Of a stretch of DNA of 64,000 nt, positions 39,674 to 50,278 are shown piece after piece. The position numbers and the translations under genes are program-made. Location: contig JAGPVL010000040.1 of assembly GCA_018067045.1 (NCBI GenBank), forward strand, positions 17,683 to 81,682. The letters are read 5' to 3'. The stretch's first letter is position 1. Each line of letters begins with the position of its first letter. The stretch comes from Gammaproteobacteria bacterium. Its GTDB lineage: Bacteria; Pseudomonadota; Gammaproteobacteria; Pseudomonadales; Alcanivoracaceae. A model generated the notes under the pieces. That model was not told the DNA's origin. It searched no databases and saw nothing but the letters and a program-made list of their open reading frames with translations.

Positions 39674-40404
39674 TCACCGGCGCTGCACGGCGCATCGGCA
39701 AGGCGATCACCGAAACACTGCATCAACGCGGTATGAACGTTGTTATTCACTACCGCCACAGCGACGAAGACGCCAATCAACTCGCCGCAGCGTTAAACCA
39801 GGTGCGCGCTGACTCTGCTCGTACACTACAGGCAGATCTTGACGAGCCTGACGCCGTGCGCGCACTGGCCGCCGACGCCCTAGCCCAATGGCAGCGTCTC
39901 GATGTATTGGTCAATAACGCCTCATCCTTTTATGCCACGCCCATCGCTCAAGCGAACGACGAAGACTGGACGCGACTCATGCACAGTAATTTACGTGCGC
40001 CGTTACTGCTCACTCAAGCACTCGCGCCAGCACTCGGCGAACAGCGCGGCAGCATCGTCAACCTAATCGACGTTTACGCGCAAAAACCGCTGTTTGAGCA
40101 CAGTCTTTATTGCATGGCGAAAGCGGCACTGGCATCGTTAACGATCAGCTCTGCTCGTGAGCTCGGGCCAAATGTCCGTGTTAATGGCGTCGCGCCCGGC
40201 CCTATTATGTGGCCAGAGCCGACATCCCCAGAACAAGGGCAGATGAATCAACAGGATATTGTTGCCGCCACCGCCTTAAAGCGTACCGGCGAACCTAGCG
40301 ACATCGCCAACGCTGTCACTTGGTTGGCGCTTGATGCGCCCTTTGTCACGGGGCAGGTTGTCGCCGTCGACGGCGGACGATCATTATCATTTTCAGGAGG
40401 TTGA
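39646..40404 (+). CDS. Pteridine reductase (FolM-like short-chain dehydrogenase)
   Basis: 252 residues, NADPH-binding Rossmann fold. The [11 protein letters not shown] motif with Arg in place of the usual Gly is typical of pteridine reductases and FolM, which reduce dihydromonapterin or dihydrofolate. The catalytic Tyr-Lys is in [11 protein letters not shown] with the Asp of NLIDVYAQ replacing the classic Ser, again as in that subfamily. Its place near folK and folB supports a pterin role. Overlaps cca by 28 bp; the DUF4124 gene follows after 7 bp. Confidence 0.9.
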   Translation: MANDTPVALITGAARRIGKAITETLHQRGMNVVIHYRHSDEDANQLAAALNQVRADSARTLQADLDEPDAVRALAADALAQWQRLDVLVNNASSFYATPIAQANDEDWTRLMHSNLRAPLLLTQALAPALGEQRGSIVNLIDVYAQKPLFEHSLYCMAKAALASLTISSARELGPNVRVNGVAPGPIMWPEPTSPEQGQMNQQDIVAATALKRTGEPSDIANAVTWLALDAPFVTGQVVAVDGGRSLSFSGG

Positions 40405-40411
40405 CGAGTTC

Positions 40412-40909
40412 ATGGCACAGATTACGCAACACGTTCTCCACGCTAAAACACGTCCGCGCCGCAATCTAAAGAGCGCGCTGATGCTCGTCATCTCTCTCGC
40501 AACCATTACCTTCGCGCTACCTGCCCACGCAGAGCTATACAAATGGGTCGATGAAAAAGGCAAAGTGCACTTTACTGACAAGCCAATTCATCCTAGCGCC
40601 GAAACGATTGAAATTGAGCAACAGAAAATGATTGGCCAAGATGAAGCCGTGCGCAACATCAACGATCGTGTAAAGCGATTACGTCAATCAGAAGGCGAAA
40701 CGCAAGCCATTGAAGATGAAAGCCGCGCAGAACAAAAAGCACAAGCGGACAAGACCAACAGCCTGTGCACCCGCTACAAACATAAACTCACCACACTCAC
40801 AGGTCCTATTTACCGACTCAATCAGGACGGCGAGCGTGTTTTCATGACAGACGATGAAATTCTTAAGAATAAGGCGAAGCTACAAAGATGGATCGACCAA
40901 AACTGCTAG
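40412..40909 (+). CDS. DUF4124 domain secreted protein
   Basis: 165 residues. A basic N terminus (HAKTRPRRNLKSAL) leads to a signal peptide ending about residue 36 (LPAHA), followed by the DUF4124 motif ELYKWVDEKGKVHFTDKP, with an acidic/coiled segment (about 65-115) and a C-terminal part containing two Cys. DUF4124 is a short beta domain of exported proteins of unknown function. The start at 40412 has AGGAGG 11 nt upstream; earlier in-frame starts lie in the pteridine reductase gene. Overlaps the next gene by 22 bp. Confidence 0.9.
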   Translation: MAQITQHVLHAKTRPRRNLKSALMLVISLATITFALPAHAELYKWVDEKGKVHFTDKPIHPSAETIEIEQQKMIGQDEAVRNINDRVKRLRQSEGETQAIEDESRAEQKAQADKTNSLCTRYKHKLTTLTGPIYRLNQDGERVFMTDDEILKNKAKLQRWIDQNC

Positions 40910-41886
40910 CCGCGCTGATCGGCGCATTACTGTTCGCATCGACGACCACCTATGCGGAGAGCTTTCAATGGACCGACAGCAAAGGCCGCATTCATTTCGG
41001 CGACAGGCCACCAGAACATATTGAAGCGCGGCGCCTAGAGTTCGACCGCGGCGTACCGCAGGAACAAGATCTGTCTCTTGAAATAACAGACACCCAGTTT
41101 GAGTTAAGTCCTGAAGGCATGGAAAAAATTCATGACTTGATGCCGCAAATTCTGCATATCTATAAAACGCTCTTTAATCTCGATCTACGCGACACAGTCG
41201 AAGTTAAGCTTGCCCTCCTAAAAAGCAAACCAACATTCGATCTATGGGTTTCACAGCGAACTGGTAAAAGCCGCTCTATTCCCGCCGCAGGAATCTACAT
41301 GCCACAGACTCGCGAGGTGGCAATTTGGAACAACGGCAATGAAGCCGTCATGATTCGTACTATTTTGCATGAGAGCAGCCATGTCATTATGGCGCAGCTA
41401 TCTCCTCGTGCGCCCTCTTGGTTACAAGAAGGTATGGCGGAATATTTCGAAAATATCGAAATGAAAAACGATGTCGTAGTCGTGAATCTCTCTCCGCAAG
41501 GCCACCGAAATATTCGTCACTGGCTCGATAACGGCACACTGATTACATTGCGAAAATATCTCAGTATTCCTGAACAACAGTGGCGCGAAATGGCCCATAG
41601 CGCCAACCAAATCCCCTACACGGTAGCATGGGGAACCAGCTATTTTTTGTTATCAAGTGAAACGGGGAAGACACTCTTGCGGCGCACCTTGCAAGACCTT
41701 GAGAAGAGCCAGCGCTGGCCCACAATTGACGACATTGACCAACACTACCCTGGCGGTATTACGCGAATGGATTTTGAATTTTTTAAATGGGCGCAGAGCG
41801 ATGCGGTAGCACATTTTTACACCGCGAAACCAAAGGTCCACGCAGAAAAGACTGATTACAAAGCCGCTGCAGATCCGGATGCCTAA
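40888..41886 (+). CDS. DUF4124 and gluzincin-type peptidase-domain secreted protein
   Basis: 332 residues, signal peptide (about 1-23), DUF4124 motif SFQWTDSKGRIHFGDRPPE, then a domain with the zinc motif HESSH at about 160 and a Glu in WLQEGMAEYFE about 20 residues on, the gluzincin arrangement found in peptidase MA-like proteins. Predicted periplasmic metallopeptidase; substrate unknown. It begins inside the previous DUF4124 gene, so two DUF4124 proteins are probably made together, and it overlaps the folK end by 4 bp in convergent orientation. Confidence 0.88.
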   Translation: MDRPKLLAALIGALLFASTTTYAESFQWTDSKGRIHFGDRPPEHIEARRLEFDRGVPQEQDLSLEITDTQFELSPEGMEKIHDLMPQILHIYKTLFNLDLRDTVEVKLALLKSKPTFDLWVSQRTGKSRSIPAAGIYMPQTREVAIWNNGNEAVMIRTILHESSHVIMAQLSPRAPSWLQEGMAEYFENIEMKNDVVVVNLSPQGHRNIRHWLDNGTLITLRKYLSIPEQQWREMAHSANQIPYTVAWGTSYFLLSSETGKTLLRRTLQDLEKSQRWPTIDDIDQHYPGGITRMDFEFFKWAQSDAVAHFYTAKPKVHAEKTDYKAAADPDA

Positions 41887-42383
41887 GGAGACGGCCAAGG
41901 AAAGGAAACCGTCCAAAGAGACTGATTACTAAGGTCCGTCTTTTTCAAAAGCGCCGCGTAGCTCTCGCCCGTCAACGGATAACGCGCATCCGGCGCCAAA
42001 TCGGCTAACGGCTTTAAGACGAAGGCGTGCTTCACAATCTCATCGCGCGGCAACGTCACTCCGTCAAACTCACCGGCTTTATCCGCATACGTCAGAATAT
42101 CAATATCGAGTGTCCGGCTAGAAAACTTTTTCTCACCTCTAACCCGACCGTGATCTGCTTCAATGTCGCGCAATGCCTGCGCTAGCTCACCAACACTGAC
42201 ATCGGTATACAGGACAACTACTAAATTTAAAAATGGCTCACCATTAAAGCCGACCGCCTCACTTTCATAGACAGGGCTTAACCCAATCTCACCAAATCGT
42301 AATGCCAGTGCATCTAATCCCGCGCGAATATTGTGATCGCGGTCAATATTCGAACCGAGACTAAGAAAAACCTGATGGCTCAA
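41883..42383 (-). CDS. folK: 2-amino-4-hydroxy-6-hydroxymethyldihydropteridine pyrophosphokinase FolK
   Basis: Transfers pyrophosphate from ATP to the pterin in folate synthesis. 166 residues. Motifs: FLSLGSNIDRDHNI, EPFLNLVVV, and the metal-binding SSRTLDIDILTY. Overlaps folB by 4 bp (ATGA), forming a folB-folK unit, an order shared with Pseudomonas. Confidence 0.96.
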   Translation of the reverse strand: MSHQVFLSLGSNIDRDHNIRAGLDALALRFGEIGLSPVYESEAVGFNGEPFLNLVVVLYTDVSVGELAQALRDIEADHGRVRGEKKFSSRTLDIDILTYADKAGEFDGVTLPRDEIVKHAFVLKPLADLAPDARYPLTGESYAALLKKTDLSNQSLWTVSFPWPSP

Positions 42384-42736
42384 TGCTTTTCACCACGCTC
42401 AATAATAATGCCAACATCCTTTGCGCCGCGCAGTGCGCCTGGCTTAGACAAGCGCAGCTTCAACCAACGCACATTAAATTCGTGCAACACAATCTCCGCG
42501 ACTTTTTCGGACAAGGTTTCAACCAACTGAAATTCAGACGCTTGAATAAAGCTAATCAACCTTTTTCCCACGGCCTTATAGTCCAGTGCATCATCAATAT
42601 GATCTGACGCCGCCGCCTTGCGAATATCCGCGCCCATTTCTATATCCAGACTCACCGTTTGGCGAATCCGGCGCTCCCAGTCAAAAATGCCGATCACTGT
42701 ATCGACCTTTAGATCACGTATGTAAACGATATCCAT
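42380..42736 (-). CDS. folB: Dihydroneopterin aldolase FolB
   Basis: Cleaves dihydroneopterin to the hydroxymethylpterin used by FolK. 118 residues. MDIVYIRDLKVDTVIGIFDWER is seen in part as VDTVIGIFDWERR; LDYKAVGKRL and the Lys-rich SKPGALRGAKDVGIIIER end are diagnostic. First gene of the folB-folK pair, divergent from plsY across about 235 bp with no clear regulator site. Confidence 0.95.
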   Translation of the reverse strand: MDIVYIRDLKVDTVIGIFDWERRIRQTVSLDIEMGADIRKAAASDHIDDALDYKAVGKRLISFIQASEFQLVETLSEKVAEIVLHEFNVRWLKLRLSKPGALRGAKDVGIIIERGEKH

Positions 42737-42971
42737 AACCCTTCCTGTCTCTTACCGGCACATGCCCTGCTACCCATTATCTACCACAACACTCACCGAA
42801 ACGGCTTAACCACAAATATCGTCACGACAAAACCGCTTAGCTACCGCCACGTTAGCGAGTAACGTCACAGCCTGACGGTAAGGTCACACGAATCGCTAGC
42901 GCCAAATAGGCTTTTCGGGCAGTCTCTGTGGCGAAGTAAAGTATGGCGGATCAGCGACAGGAAGTATAAAG

Positions 42972-43601
42972 GTGGACCTCTCTTCATTACAGGACAACGC
43001 CCTCACCACGGTACTGCTATGTCTAGCAGCTTATTTCGGCGGGTCGATATCTAGCGCCATTTTAGTGTGTCGCGTATTTGGCTTGCCCGATCCGCGCACC
43101 GAAGGCTCACACAATCCAGGCGCAACCAACGTGATGCGTCTTGGCGGCAAGCCGGCCGCCGCACTAACCCTTGCCGGCGACGTCCTTAAGGGCGTCATTC
43201 CTGTGCTCGTTGCAATACAGTTCGACCTTGGTCCGTTGATCGCCGCACTTGCCGGGTTCGCCGCGTTCTTGGGTCACCTGATGCCGATATTCTTCCAATT
43301 TCGTGGCGGCAAAGGTGTCGCTACCGCCTTTGGCGTGCTGTTCGCGCTGCACTGGCCTACCGGGCTGGCCACCGGGGCACTATGGCTTGGCTGTTTTGCG
43401 ATTACCCGCATTTCATCGCTGGCATCAATGATCGCTTTTGTCGCTATGCCGGTAATCATCTGGTTTTGGCTACCTGCCGCTCTCGCGCCCATGTTGCTGC
43501 TTAGCTTTACGCTGCTCGCGCGCCATCACAGCAATATTCGCAAACTGCTGTCTGGGCAAGAACTTGGGTTTAAGAAAAAGGAAACAAAAGAGCAGCAGTA
43601 G
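42972..43601 (+). CDS. plsY: Acyl-phosphate glycerol-3-phosphate acyltransferase PlsY
   Basis: Inner-membrane acyltransferase that makes lysophosphatidate from acyl phosphate. 209 residues with several membrane segments. Signature loops: SIPxA-like GGSISSAILV, DPRTEGSHNPGATNVMRLGGK-type (in part SHNPGATNVMRLGG) and FRGGKGVATAFG. The start is GTG at 42972 with AGGAAG 10 nt upstream. Conserved neighbour of tsaD in gammaproteobacteria, here convergent. Confidence 0.95.
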   Translation: MDLSSLQDNALTTVLLCLAAYFGGSISSAILVCRVFGLPDPRTEGSHNPGATNVMRLGGKPAAALTLAGDVLKGVIPVLVAIQFDLGPLIAALAGFAAFLGHLMPIFFQFRGGKGVATAFGVLFALHWPTGLATGALWLGCFAITRISSLASMIAFVAMPVIIWFWLPAALAPMLLLSFTLLARHHSNIRKLLSGQELGFKKKETKEQQ

Positions 43602-43670
43602 GGGCTCTTAGCTAAAAACCAACAACACGCCCCATGCCAGTAAGGCTATCTAGCGCAGTCACAACCGGCG

Positions 43671-44720
43671 CTAAACTGAACCATTCGCCAAGCAAGGCGG
43701 CGACAGCTCGGCCAGCGGCCAACGCGGGCGCACCGAAACCGACAAATCATTGTGACGCTCACCGGCGAGCAATCGTAACGCCCCCGCAAAAGCGATCATC
43801 GCGCCATTGTCGGTGCAGTATTCAGGGCGCGGATAAAACACATTTAGGCCCTTCTTCTCCAACGCCTCTGCCAGGCGCGCACGCAAACGCTGATTTGCAC
43901 TCACCCCCCCCGCCATCACCAGTGTCTTTAAGCCGGTTTGCTCCATTGCGCGACGGCATTTAATCACCAACGTCTCAACCACCGCCTCTTCAAATGCACG
44001 ACAAATGTCGTTGCAATCGGTTTCACTCAACACACCATCTACCTTGCAGTCCGCAATGGTATTCATGCAGAAGGTCTTCAGGCCGGAAAAACTCATGTCC
44101 AGCCCAGGGCGATCGGTCATTGGTCGCGGAAAACGAAAGCGCTTGGGATCTCCCAGCAGCGCTTGCTTCGCCACCATCGGCCCGCCTGGGTATGGCAGCC
44201 CCATCATTTTCGCGGCCTTGTCGAAGGCCTCACCGGCGGCATCATCCAAAGATTCGCCCAATAACCGGTAATCGCCCAACGACGCAGCATGTAAAAGCTG
44301 GGTATGGCCGCCACTAACCAGCAACGCAACAAACGGAAAGTCCGGACCATCCTCTTCCAATAACGGCGCGAGCAAGTGCCCTTCCATGTGATGTACCGGC
44401 AATGCCGGCACACCCCAGCCGAACGCTAGTGCTTGGGCAGTGCAAGCGCCCACTAACAAAGCGCCCGCAAGGCCCGGCCCGGCGGTATAGGCCACCGCAT
44501 CGATATCACTGGCCACGCAACCCGACTCCGCCAAGACCTCTTTGGTTAAAGGCAGCAAACGCTGCACATGGTCACGACTGGCAAGCTCCGGTACCACGCC
44601 ACCATAGGTCGCGTGCAGATCAACCTGACTAAACAGGGCCTGGCCGATGAGCCCGCGCTCGCTGTCATACAGCGCCACACCGGTCTCATCACAGCTGGTT
44701 TCAATTCCGAGGATTCTCAT
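43671..44720 (-). CDS. tsaD: tRNA threonylcarbamoyladenosine synthase subunit TsaD
   Basis: Transfers threonylcarbamoyl to A37 of tRNAs reading ANN codons, with TsaB, TsaC and TsaE. 349 residues. Metal and ATP motifs: [38 protein letters not shown] and [11 protein letters not shown]. The start at 44720 fits the family; an in-frame ATG at 44756 lies nearer rpsU. Divergent from rpsU, a very conserved arrangement. Confidence 0.96.
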   Translation of the reverse strand: MRILGIETSCDETGVALYDSERGLIGQALFSQVDLHATYGGVVPELASRDHVQRLLPLTKEVLAESGCVASDIDAVAYTAGPGLAGALLVGACTAQALAFGWGVPALPVHHMEGHLLAPLLEEDGPDFPFVALLVSGGHTQLLHAASLGDYRLLGESLDDAAGEAFDKAAKMMGLPYPGGPMVAKQALLGDPKRFRFPRPMTDRPGLDMSFSGLKTFCMNTIADCKVDGVLSETDCNDICRAFEEAVVETLVIKCRRAMEQTGLKTLVMAGGVSANQRLRARLAEALEKKGLNVFYPRPEYCTDNGAMIAFAGALRLLAGERHNDLSVSVRPRWPLAELSPPCLANGSV

Positions 44721-44835
44721 GCGGGCAAGGATAACGGCTGTTGCGGTCGAAAGCACTCGCCTCTTCCTTATAGAGACCAGACGGCGCCACGCAGCAATTA
44801 ATCGCAGTAGACGGTAAAACCCGCTCTATGCCCGT

Positions 44836-44863
44836 TTGCATTTAGAGGCGACTCGGGTAGAAT
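44836..44863 (+). promoter_or_regulatory. Candidate sigma70 promoter of rpsU
   Basis: TTGCAT (44836-44841) and TAGAAT (44858-44863) with a 16-bp spacer, about 72 bp before the rpsU start in the tsaD-rpsU divergent gap. Good match to consensus for both boxes. Confidence 0.6.
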
Positions 44864-44934
44864 GCGCCACCCATTGCTCTACAGAAGACAGAGCGAACCT
44901 TACAACTTACTGCTTTATATGGACGGTGTAGCGA

Positions 44935-45150
44935 ATGCCGCAAGTCAAAGTTAAAGAAGGCGAACCATTTGACGTAGCACTACGTCGTTTTAAGCGTTCA
45001 TGTGAAAAAGCCGGTGTTCTGGCTGAAGTGCGTCGTCGTGAATTCTACGAGAAGCCAACTCAGGAACGTAAGCGCAAAGCTGCAGCAGCAGTTAAGCGTC
45101 ACCTGAAGAAGCTGCAGCGCGAGCAGCTGAACCGCAAACGTCTGTACTAG
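44935..45150 (+). CDS. rpsU: 30S ribosomal protein S21
   Basis: 71 residues, basic, standard length. The sequence starts [20 protein letters not shown] and ends [10 protein letters not shown], near-identical to other gammaproteobacterial S21. First gene of the macromolecular synthesis cluster rpsU-(yqeY)-dnaG-rpoD linking ribosome, replication and transcription. Here yqeY and then a REP pair sit before dnaG. Confidence 0.98.
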   Translation: MPQVKVKEGEPFDVALRRFKRSCEKAGVLAEVRRREFYEKPTQERKRKAAAAVKRHLKKLQREQLNRKRLY

Positions 45151-45170
45151 ATTCTGATATAGCGCCAGCA

Positions 45171-45617
45171 ATGAGCGCCCTAAAGAATCAACTCAGCGAA
45201 GCCATGAAAGACGCTATGCGTGCCAAAGATAAGGCGCGCTTGGTGGTCATTCGTATGGCTTTGTCTGCGTTAAAGCAGATTGAAATTGACGAACGCATCG
45301 AAATCGATGACGTTCGTGCGCTGGCGACTATTGATAAGCAGATCAAGCAACGCGTTGATGCTGCCACACAATACACCGACGCCAACCGCCAAGACCTCGC
45401 CGACATTGAAATCGCTGAAGTCGAAATCCTGCGCGAATTCCTCCCCGCACAATTAACCGAAGAAGAAATTTCTCAGTTGATTGAGGACGCCATGGCCGCT
45501 ACCGGCGCCACTGGCATGCAGGACATGGGCAAAGTGATGGGCATCCTCAAGCCCCAACTGCAGGGCCGCGCCGATATGGGCGCCGTCAGCGGCCTGATCA
45601 AAGCACGCTTGGGCTAA
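45171..45617 (+). CDS. YqeY/GatB-domain protein
   Basis: 148 residues, the YqeY family of helical proteins related to the tail domain of the amidotransferase subunit GatB. MSALKNQLSEAMKDAMRAKDK, VVIRMALSALKQIEID and FLPAQLTEEEI are typical. It lies 20 bp after rpsU and is the usual neighbour between rpsU and dnaG. Possibly involved in tRNA-dependent amidation or as a tRNA-binding helper; no proven role. A REP pair separates it from dnaG. Confidence 0.94.
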   Translation: MSALKNQLSEAMKDAMRAKDKARLVVIRMALSALKQIEIDERIEIDDVRALATIDKQIKQRVDAATQYTDANRQDLADIEIAEVEILREFLPAQLTEEEISQLIEDAMAATGATGMQDMGKVMGILKPQLQGRADMGAVSGLIKARLG

Positions 45618-45681
45618 TCCTCCTCTTAAGCACCCTCTTCAAGATCCAATCCTATCGCCGACAGAGTTACACACTCCATCA

Positions 45682-45701
45682 GGGAGCCTCTGAATAGCTC
45701 C
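45682..45701. repeat. Repeated 20-mer, possible IS-end remnant
   Basis: GGGAGCCTCTGAATAGCTCC here and GGGAGCCTCTGAATAACTCC at 59485-59504 differ at one base. The copy here stands in the yqeY-dnaG gap without other recognisable IS sequence. Confidence 0.45.
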
Positions 45702-45725
45702 AACAAAACAGTAAACCACGCGATT

Positions 45726-45797
45726 CTTGTGGGAGCCTGCTGATCAGGCGAGGGATTTACGACTAACGCCAATCGCTTGCAAGCAGGCCCTCACAAA
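45726..45797. repeat. REPIN-like pair between yqeY and dnaG
   Basis: CTTGTGGGAGCCTGCTGATC at the left and ATCGCTTGCAAGCAGGCCCT followed by CACAA at the right, inverted relative to each other, about 72 bp. Confidence 0.75.
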
Positions 45798-45905
45798 GCA
45801 ATGGTGTTCAGAGCAGATATAAACAGAAGCCCTTGTCGCACCTCCTTTTCGAAATCCTAGAAAGGTTGTGGAGGACGCTGACCCACACCGCTATCATGGC
45901 CCCCT

Positions 45906-47930
45906 ATGGCACGCATTCCCGATTACTTCGTCCAAGATTTACTCGCCCGCACCGACATCGTCGAGCTGGTCAATAGCCGCGTGCCGCTAAAAAAATCGGG
46001 GCGCAACTACAGCGCTTGCTGCCCTTTTCATCAGGAAAAAACGCCATCTTTTTCTATCGCACCCGACAAACAATTTTATTATTGCTTCGGCTGCGGCGCG
46101 AACGGCAATGCCGTTGGCTTTTTAATGGAATACGAGCGATTAAGCTTTCCCGAAGCGGTTGAGCAACTTGCACACAACGCAGGCCTAGAAGTACCCAAAG
46201 AAGATGACGGACGGCCATCGCAATCAAAGCAGCAACGGGACCGGCTGCAAGTGCTCTACGACTTACTCGCCCGCGCCGAACGTTTTTATCGTCAGCAACT
46301 AAAAAGCGCGCCAGAAAAAAAGGCGGCAGTAGATTACCTTAAAGGCCGAGGACTCTCGGGCGAAATCGCCAAGCGTTACGGCCTCGGTTACGCGCCACCC
46401 GGCTTCGACAATTTAATGACAGGTCTATCGCTCGACAAAGACGGCGTAGAACAAGCGCTGCAAGCGGGCCTGCTAGTCCGCAACGATGACAGTAACCGCA
46501 CCTACGACAAATTTCGTGATCGCGCTATTTTTCCCATTCGCGATAGTCGCGGGCGCACCATCGGCTTTGGCGGGCGCATACTCGGCGATGGCAAACCGAA
46601 GTACCTTAACTCCCCCGAAACCCCTGTCTTCCACAAAGGCCAGGAACTCTACGGACTGTGGGAATGGCGTCAGTCAAAAGAAAAATCCGGCCGACTGTTT
46701 GTTGTTGAAGGCTATATGGACGTCATCGCGCTAGCACAAAACGGCGTCGAAAATACCGTTGCCACACTCGGCACAGCGACCACCGAAGAGCACGCCCAAA
46801 AACTGTTTCGCCAAGTGGACAACGTCGTCTTTTGCTTCGACGGCGACAACGCCGGTCGGCGCGCCGCATGGCGAGCGCTCGAATCCTCCATGCCTGCACT
46901 CGAAGATGGCAAACAAGCCCGTTTTTTATTCCTACCCGACGGCGAAGACCCAGACACCTTGATTCGCGCCCAAGGCCGCGAAGCCTTTCTCGTGCTCGCC
47001 GACCAAGCTCCAACGCTCTCAACCTATTTATTTAACCACCTTAGCGAAGGCCTAGACCTCGCCACCGTCGATGGTCGCGCGCGCCTAGCCAAACTCGCCA
47101 TGCCACTACTCGAACGCGCACGGGGCGAGCTCTATCGCAAATTACTGCGCCGCGAGCTGGCCTCACTGACACGCCTTGAAGAAGACGAACTGGAAATTCT
47201 CGGCCGCAACCACGCCCAACAGCTGGCCGCTACAGCCGCAAAACGCCAAGAAGCACGACCGGAAATCAGATCAGATAAACGAGAAATACCCAGAAACAAC
47301 GCACCGACGGACCAACCGTTTCACGACAACGAAGCTCCGCCGATGTGGGACGAAGCCCCGCACGCACCGGAATCAGACTTCGGCGGCAACCAACCATACC
47401 CCACCGATTATCACTCGGCCCATGACGAAGGCGGCGACAGCAACCGGCGCAACGAGGGCGCCAGCAAGCAACACAAGCCCTCGCGCGCACCACGCGGCGC
47501 AACACACTTTACGCTGGCCGAACGGCTCATTCTCGTGCTGATTGATTACCCTGAAGTACTGGCACAACATCCGCTGCCAGACGGAATCGACACCCTCAAC
47601 GAACCGCACCTAGATTTGCTGACCGACATTGTCACGCTCATTTGCGAACAACCCGACATCACCACACCAGACATTCTCGGCAGTCTGCTCGCACAGGAAC
47701 GTGGCGACCTCTACGCCGAAGCCCGCCGCCGCGCCGTCTTCGTCCCCAAAGACGCCCTACGTGGTCTACGCACATGGCAAGACGGCGTTTGCGCGCTTGA
47801 GATACGCTCGCTCGAGCAAGCCCACGACCTCGCAGTACGGGCCGAAACCCCCGACCTCAAGCGCTTATCCGAGATCAACACACGGCTTTCCGAAGTACGC
47901 GCTCGCCAACGCATGGCAATTGGCGATTAA
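45906..47930 (+). CDS. dnaG: DNA primase DnaG
   Basis: Makes RNA primers at the replication fork. 674 residues. N-terminal zinc domain with C-H-C-C ([14 protein letters not shown] and [12 protein letters not shown]), the RNA polymerase core with TOPRIM acidic residues ([25 protein letters not shown]), then a variable low-complexity linker (about 440-535) rich in Glu, Pro, His and Gly, and a C-terminal DnaB-binding helix domain (about 536-674). It is longer than the E. coli protein because of the linker. Start ATG 45906 has no strong ribosome site. Confidence 0.97.
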   Translation: MARIPDYFVQDLLARTDIVELVNSRVPLKKSGRNYSACCPFHQEKTPSFSIAPDKQFYYCFGCGANGNAVGFLMEYERLSFPEAVEQLAHNAGLEVPKEDDGRPSQSKQQRDRLQVLYDLLARAERFYRQQLKSAPEKKAAVDYLKGRGLSGEIAKRYGLGYAPPGFDNLMTGLSLDKDGVEQALQAGLLVRNDDSNRTYDKFRDRAIFPIRDSRGRTIGFGGRILGDGKPKYLNSPETPVFHKGQELYGLWEWRQSKEKSGRLFVVEGYMDVIALAQNGVENTVATLGTATTEEHAQKLFRQVDNVVFCFDGDNAGRRAAWRALESSMPALEDGKQARFLFLPDGEDPDTLIRAQGREAFLVLADQAPTLSTYLFNHLSEGLDLATVDGRARLAKLAMPLLERARGELYRKLLRRELASLTRLEEDELEILGRNHAQQLAATAAKRQEARPEIRSDKREIPRNNAPTDQPFHDNEAPPMWDEAPHAPESDFGGNQPYPTDYHSAHDEGGDSNRRNEGASKQHKPSRAPRGATHFTLAERLILVLIDYPEVLAQHPLPDGIDTLNEPHLDLLTDIVTLICEQPDITTPDILGSLLAQERGDLYAEARRRAVFVPKDALRGLRTWQDGVCALEIRSLEQAHDLAVRAETPDLKRLSEINTRLSEVRARQRMAIGD

Positions 47931-47958
47931 TCGTAAAAGTCGCCGTTAAACACTTGAG

Positions 47959-47991
47959 TTGCTGGCGGCCGCACCGATATATCACTATAAT
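47959..47991 (+). promoter_or_regulatory. Candidate internal promoter of rpoD
   Basis: A perfect TATAAT at 47986-47991 lies 80 bp before the rpoD start. The nearest -35-like box, TTGCTG at 47959, is 21 bp away, longer than usual. An rpoD-proximal promoter is common in this cluster. Confidence 0.4.
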
Positions 47992-48070
47992 GCGCGGTTT
48001 TACCGAGTTCCCAACTGAAGTACGTTTTTCAGGCGGGACCCTTTCCACTCAGTCCTCACAGGCGCAATGC

Positions 48071-49993
48071 ATGGCGACCGAGAAAGAACAGCAACAGTCA
48101 CAGCTTAAGCTGTTGATCACCCTTGGCAAAGAACAGGGCTACCTGACCTACGCCGAGGTTAATGATCACCTGCCTGATTCGATTACCGATACCGATCAGG
48201 TTGAAGACATTATTCAGATGATTAACGACATGGGCGTTCCGGTGGTTGAAAAAGCCTCCGATGCCGAGTTGTTGAACAACGATAATAATGCCACCGAAAC
48301 CGACGATGTTGCTGCTGAAGAAGCGGCAGCTGTACTGGCGTCCGTTGAAAATGAACCGGGCCGTACAACCGACCCGGTGCGCATGTATATGCGCGAAATG
48401 GGCACCGTCGAACTGCTGACCCGCGAAGGCGAAATTGAAATCGCTAAACGCATCGAAGAAGGCATTCGCGAAGTACTACACGCCGTCGCTTTTTGGCCTG
48501 GCACGGTAGAAAAAGTCACTGCCGAATTTACTAAAGTCGAACTCGAAGAGCGTCGCCTATCCGACATTATCGCTGGCTACCTCGATCCGAATGACGACGG
48601 CGCAGCCGCAACGTCCAGCAACAATAACGAAGCGACGTTTGCCGAGCGCAACAAAAAGAAAGCTGAAGAGAAAAAAGCTGCTGAAGCAAAAGCCGCCGAA
48701 GCAAAAGAGAACGGCACCGAAGTCGAAACTGATGACAGCGACGACGAAGATGACGGCTCACTTGATCCGGTATTGGCAGCAGAGCGCTTCAATATGCTCC
48801 GTACACTGCTTGAGAAGTCCGAGAAGGCCCTTAAAAAGCACGGGCGCGACCATGCCAGCAGCGGTAAAGCACTAGAAGCATTGGCTGAGCATTTCACTCT
48901 GTTCAAGCTCGTACCACGGGTTTACGACGGCCTGCTTCTTCAGGTTCGCTCGACACTAGACCTCGTTCGCAAGCAAGAAAAAGATATCACCATGCTGGTG
49001 GTTCGACGCGGCCGCATGCCACGGACTGACTTTATCAAGTCCTTCCCAGGCAACGAGTCCAACATCGAATGGCTCGACGACCTGCTACGCACGAAAAAAG
49101 GCAAAGAACTCGCCGAGCGCCTAAACCCGGTGCGTGACGAAATCATCCGTGCCCAGCGTCGCATCCAGCTGATCGAACAAAAGATTGGCCTGCCCATTGG
49201 TGAAATTAAAGAGCTGAACCGTCGCGTTTCTATTGGCGAAGCAAAAGCACGCCGCGCCAAAAAAGAAATGGTAGAAGCCAACTTGCGCCTGGTTATTTCG
49301 ATTGCTAAGAAATACACCAACCGTGGCTTACAGTTCCTCGACTTGATTCAGGAAGGCAACATCGGCCTGATGAAAGCCGTAGACAAGTTCGAATACCGTC
49401 GTGGCTATAAGTTCTCGACCTATGCAACTTGGTGGATTCGTCAAGCGATCACTCGCTCGATCGCCGACCAAGCCCGCACCATTCGTATTCCGGTGCACAT
49501 GATCGAGACGATCAACAAGATCAACCGCGTACAGCGTCAAATGCTGCAGGAAATGGGTCGCGAACCGACACCGGAAGAACTGGGCGTACGCTTGGAAATG
49601 CCGGAAGATAAAGTTCGCAAAGTCCTGAAGATTGCCAAAGAGCCAATCTCCATGGAAACCCCGATTGGTGATGACGAAGACTCAAGCTTGGGTGACTTTA
49701 TCCGAGACGTTAACGTTGAATCCCCCATCGACAGCGCCACCATGATCGGACTGGAAGAATCCACCCGTGAAGTCTTGGCCAACCTCACAGCACGTGAAGC
49801 CAAAGTACTGCGCATGCGCTTCGGCATCGACATGAATACAGACCACACACTGGAAGAAGTCGGCAAACAGTTCGACGTAACCCGTGAACGTATTCGTCAG
49901 ATCGAAGCAAAAGCACTGCGCAAACTTCGTCACCCATCACGCAGCGAGCATCTGCGCAGCTTCCTCGATGGCGACGGCGGCAGTAATAATTAA
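48071..49993 (+). CDS. rpoD: RNA polymerase sigma factor RpoD (sigma 70)
   Basis: Primary sigma factor, 640 residues. Region 1.1 begins [30 protein letters not shown] (seen as [17 protein letters not shown]), regions 2.1-2.4 include [19 protein letters not shown] and [15 protein letters not shown], region 4.2 has [21 protein letters not shown]. Between 1.2 and 2 there is a non-conserved segment (about 175-240) rich in Ala, Lys and Glu. The start at 48071 (MATEKEQQQ) is supported by homology to Pseudomonas RpoD; ribosome site is weak. Followed by a terminator. Confidence 0.97.
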   Translation: MATEKEQQQSQLKLLITLGKEQGYLTYAEVNDHLPDSITDTDQVEDIIQMINDMGVPVVEKASDAELLNNDNNATETDDVAAEEAAAVLASVENEPGRTTDPVRMYMREMGTVELLTREGEIEIAKRIEEGIREVLHAVAFWPGTVEKVTAEFTKVELEERRLSDIIAGYLDPNDDGAAATSSNNNEATFAERNKKKAEEKKAAEAKAAEAKENGTEVETDDSDDEDDGSLDPVLAAERFNMLRTLLEKSEKALKKHGRDHASSGKALEALAEHFTLFKLVPRVYDGLLLQVRSTLDLVRKQEKDITMLVVRRGRMPRTDFIKSFPGNESNIEWLDDLLRTKKGKELAERLNPVRDEIIRAQRRIQLIEQKIGLPIGEIKELNRRVSIGEAKARRAKKEMVEANLRLVISIAKKYTNRGLQFLDLIQEGNIGLMKAVDKFEYRRGYKFSTYATWWIRQAITRSIADQARTIRIPVHMIETINKINRVQRQMLQEMGREPTPEELGVRLEMPEDKVRKVLKIAKEPISMETPIGDDEDSSLGDFIRDVNVESPIDSATMIGLEESTREVLANLTAREAKVLRMRFGIDMNTDHTLEEVGKQFDVTRERIRQIEAKALRKLRHPSRSEHLRSFLDGDGGSNN

Positions 49994-50013
49994 TTAGCAC
50001 TTGAAACCAAAGC

Positions 50014-50046
50014 AAAGCCGCTGAATAATTCAGCGGCTTTTGTTTT
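50014..50046 (+). terminator. Rho-independent terminator of rpoD
   Basis: Perfect 12-bp stem AAAGCCGCTGAA / TTCAGCGGCTTT with a 3-nt loop, then TGTTTTG. It closes the rpsU-dnaG-rpoD cluster. Confidence 0.92.
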
Positions 50047-50100
50047 GCCCAGCGTTTTTTTGTCGGCTGACATAGCAGACACCGCACCACCCCTTTTATA

Positions 50101-50177
<77 letters not shown>

Positions 50178-50278
50178 TTTTCCCTCTTTGGAATGACCCT
50201 AAGCGCTGCTATGGTGTCAGTCTTGCATCATGCGGAAGGCGTGACCAATCACACACCCAGCACGGAGCCGGGCAGCAA

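Noticed and set aside
46486..46734. Several long antisense or shifted frames within dnaG, rpoD, purD and cusB
   Set aside because: All lie fully inside strongly conserved genes with matching codon phase and lack ribosome sites.
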